Shown here one piece after another: positions 40,201-43,200 of a stretch of 52,327 nucleotides of DNA. The stretch is from the NCBI GenBank assembly GCA_030141605.1, contig JAQGDQ010000658.1:37501-89827 (forward strand). The letters are read 5' to 3'. The first letter of the stretch is position 1; every line of letters begins with the position of its first letter. The translations under genes and the position numbers were made by a program. The notes under the pieces were generated by a model. The model saw nothing but the letters and a program-made list of their open reading frames with translations, had not been told where the DNA came from and searched no databases. The stretch comes from Tubiluchus corallicola (Eukaryota > Priapulida > Priapulimorpha > Priapulimorphida > Tubiluchidae).

Positions 40201-43200
40201 ATCTTTACTGCGATAAACCATCCTCTTACAAAATCGGGCATTCCGATGTTTGATTCGACTTCGTTTTACTACTAGGTTAACGATGTTAAAACCATGTGGA
40301 ATTACATCAGCAACACGCTGGAGCCAAGTCTGTATTTGAAAACTCTATACAACGGGAAGGCCGCCCCTCCCGGATACGCAGCGGATTTGACGAGCCGACT
40401 CGTTGGACCTCTCCGGTTACGGCAGCTAAGAGTGACACCAGGTGATTAATACTCAGTCAGTTAGTCAATAAGTAAGTCAGTCAGTACGTTTTATTCACTG
40501 AACACAGTACTAATAATCATATAATCTGGCGACTGATGTGTCTGTTATATGGGTTAAGTATCGTTTGCGATGTCATTGGAATTGACGTTTAGAGGTAGAG
40601 TTTAAAAAGGGCCGCCTCTAGACAGTTTGACCCCTGTGGGCAGTGAAATAGATGGGAGAGCTGTTACTGAAATTAAACTTTGCCCACAATTATTTAGCCT
40701 GTTAGCTTTTTCAATCAAATATTTCCTCAATTCTCCAATATTCTCCAATTCCTCCAATATTTTCTTCAAGTCATGAGGAATTATATTATAACATCTATAC
40801 TAGCAGGTACAATCACTGAATCAAATAACATAATTATCAATACTGAAATAACATAATTGTAAATACTAAAATACCACTATACTAAAACACAGCGGAACAA
40901 TTAGCATGGCTAGCCCACAGGTCTAAATGTTCAAGGTAGACCTGTCTTACACAGCTTAAATACAGAAAACTAGAACACTATTAATGTAAAAGGTCATTCA
41001 GAAGCAAATAAGTACAGTAAGATTAGAGGGAAATTTAAGCTATATCAATGCTATAACAAGCCTAAAAAGGGGGGGGGATGAGATTAAAAAAATAAATTGA
41101 GAGATGAGCAAGAAGACACAATGTAATATTTACCAGTCAAGTTAATCAACGCGAAGTAATTAAGGCGAACTTCGCGACAACCCCTAGGCAAAAGTATTTT
41201 TAGCTGCCAGCCCCTTACCCATACACCTATGGGGTATTGGGGACCCCCAAGAATTTGCCACCCCAGACAACTGCATAGTTTCCTAGCAGTAGAGCCGGCC
41301 AAGGTTATAAATAAAAAGTAACGATTTTACAAATTGTTTAATTTGCTAAGAAAATGAAAAATGTTTTTCTGGGCCTTTAAATAAATGGAGCAACATTTTT
41401 GCATTATTGTAACTTGTAGGTGACAAATCAGGATAAATAGCAAATAATAATACAGTAGAGAAACTGGTTTATTTCTTGCGATGTTACTTATAATAATTGC
41501 TTTTTTCGTATAATAATTGCTTATTTTCCTATAATAATAGCTTATTTTCGACAATGATAGCTTAATTTCATATAATAATAGCTTTTTTTCTTATAATATT
41601 TGCTATAATAATTGCTTTTTTTCGATAATAATTGCTTATTTTCGTATAATATTTGCTTATTTTCCTATAATAATTGCTTTTTTTCCTATAATAATTGCTT
41701 TTTTCGTATAATAATTGCTTATTTTCCTATAATAATTGCTTATTTTCCTATAATAATTGCTTTTTTCGATAATAATTGCTTAATTTCATATAATAATAGC
41801 TTATTTTCGTATAATAATTGCTTATTTTCGTATAATAATTGCTTATTTTCGATAATAATTGCTTATTTTCGATAATAATAGCTTATTTTCGTATAATAAT
41901 TGCTTATTTTCGACAATGATAGCTTAATTTCGTATAATAATAGCTTATTTTCTTATAATATTTGCTTATTTTCCTATAATAATAGCTTATTTTCGATACT
42001 CGTTTTACTGTAACTGAAATATTATTGGTGACTTTTGATGAGTCTTTATGATAAGCTGCAAGAGTTCTTTTGCTTGAGGCTAAAACTGAGACAACAATTG
42101 TAGCTAGAAAAATGGGATTTTCACAAAAAAATGTTTATTTGCCAGAAACTGAATGTATTTATGAAAAGTCGTGGCTGTAGTGTGACCTTGAACTGATCCA
42201 TCCAACTGACCCACGGTCAGCTGCCGTGTCATCAAATTATTTTCTTTGCACACCAGGACTAATCCATCCAAATTTTTTTGAAATAAGGCACATTGGTGCT
42301 CTGAGAATAGTTATGACAATGATAGAGATGATGATGATGACGACAACTGTGCCAAATGAAAATGTCAAATTCCTATGCCTGTTCCTACACATTTTGCTAC
42401 TACGGGGAGGCTAAAAAGAAATGGGCTTTTTATTTATTAAAAACAGCCTTTTGTAGGTTTGTGTGCGATTCACTATTTACTGAGACCATTTGGCCGAAGA
42501 TGCGCCGGACCTTACAGCTGGCCGGCCGAAGACATAAACTCTCATAGGTCTGGATGGCGCTTTCAACTCTACCCAACGTTTCCACCCGATGAATGGACGT
42601 TTCAGTCAACACTGCAGTTGCTAACTCTTCCCTATGCAGGTTAGTATGTAAAAATATGTGATACAGGGGCATAGCCAGGTTTTAAAGTTAGGGGGAGCTG
42701 TGGGCACATATCTAGTTACGTCTCACTCAACAGGGGCATAGCCAGGTTCTAAAGTTAGGGGGAGCTGTGGGCACATATCTGATCACATCTCACTCAACAG
42801 GGGCATAGCCAGGTTTTAAAGTTAGGGGGAGCTGTGGGCACATATCTAGTCACGTCTCACTCAACAGGGGCGTAGCCAGGTTCTAAAGTTAGGGGGAGCT
42901 GTGGGCACAGATCTAGCCATGTCTCACTCAACAGAGGCATAGCCAGGTTTTAAAGTTAGGGGGAGCTGTGGGCACATATTTAGCCATGTCTCACTCAACA
43001 GGGGCATAGCCAGGTTTTAAAGTTAGGGGGAGCTGTGCACACATATCTGATCATGTCTCACTCAACAGGGGCATAGCTAGGTTTTAAAGTTAGGGGGAGC
43101 TGTGGGCACATATCTGATCACGTCTCACTCAAAACACTTAGCAACTGCACAAATGTTGGTTGTTACCGACTTTAATCAAAACCACAAAAGTGGATAATAT

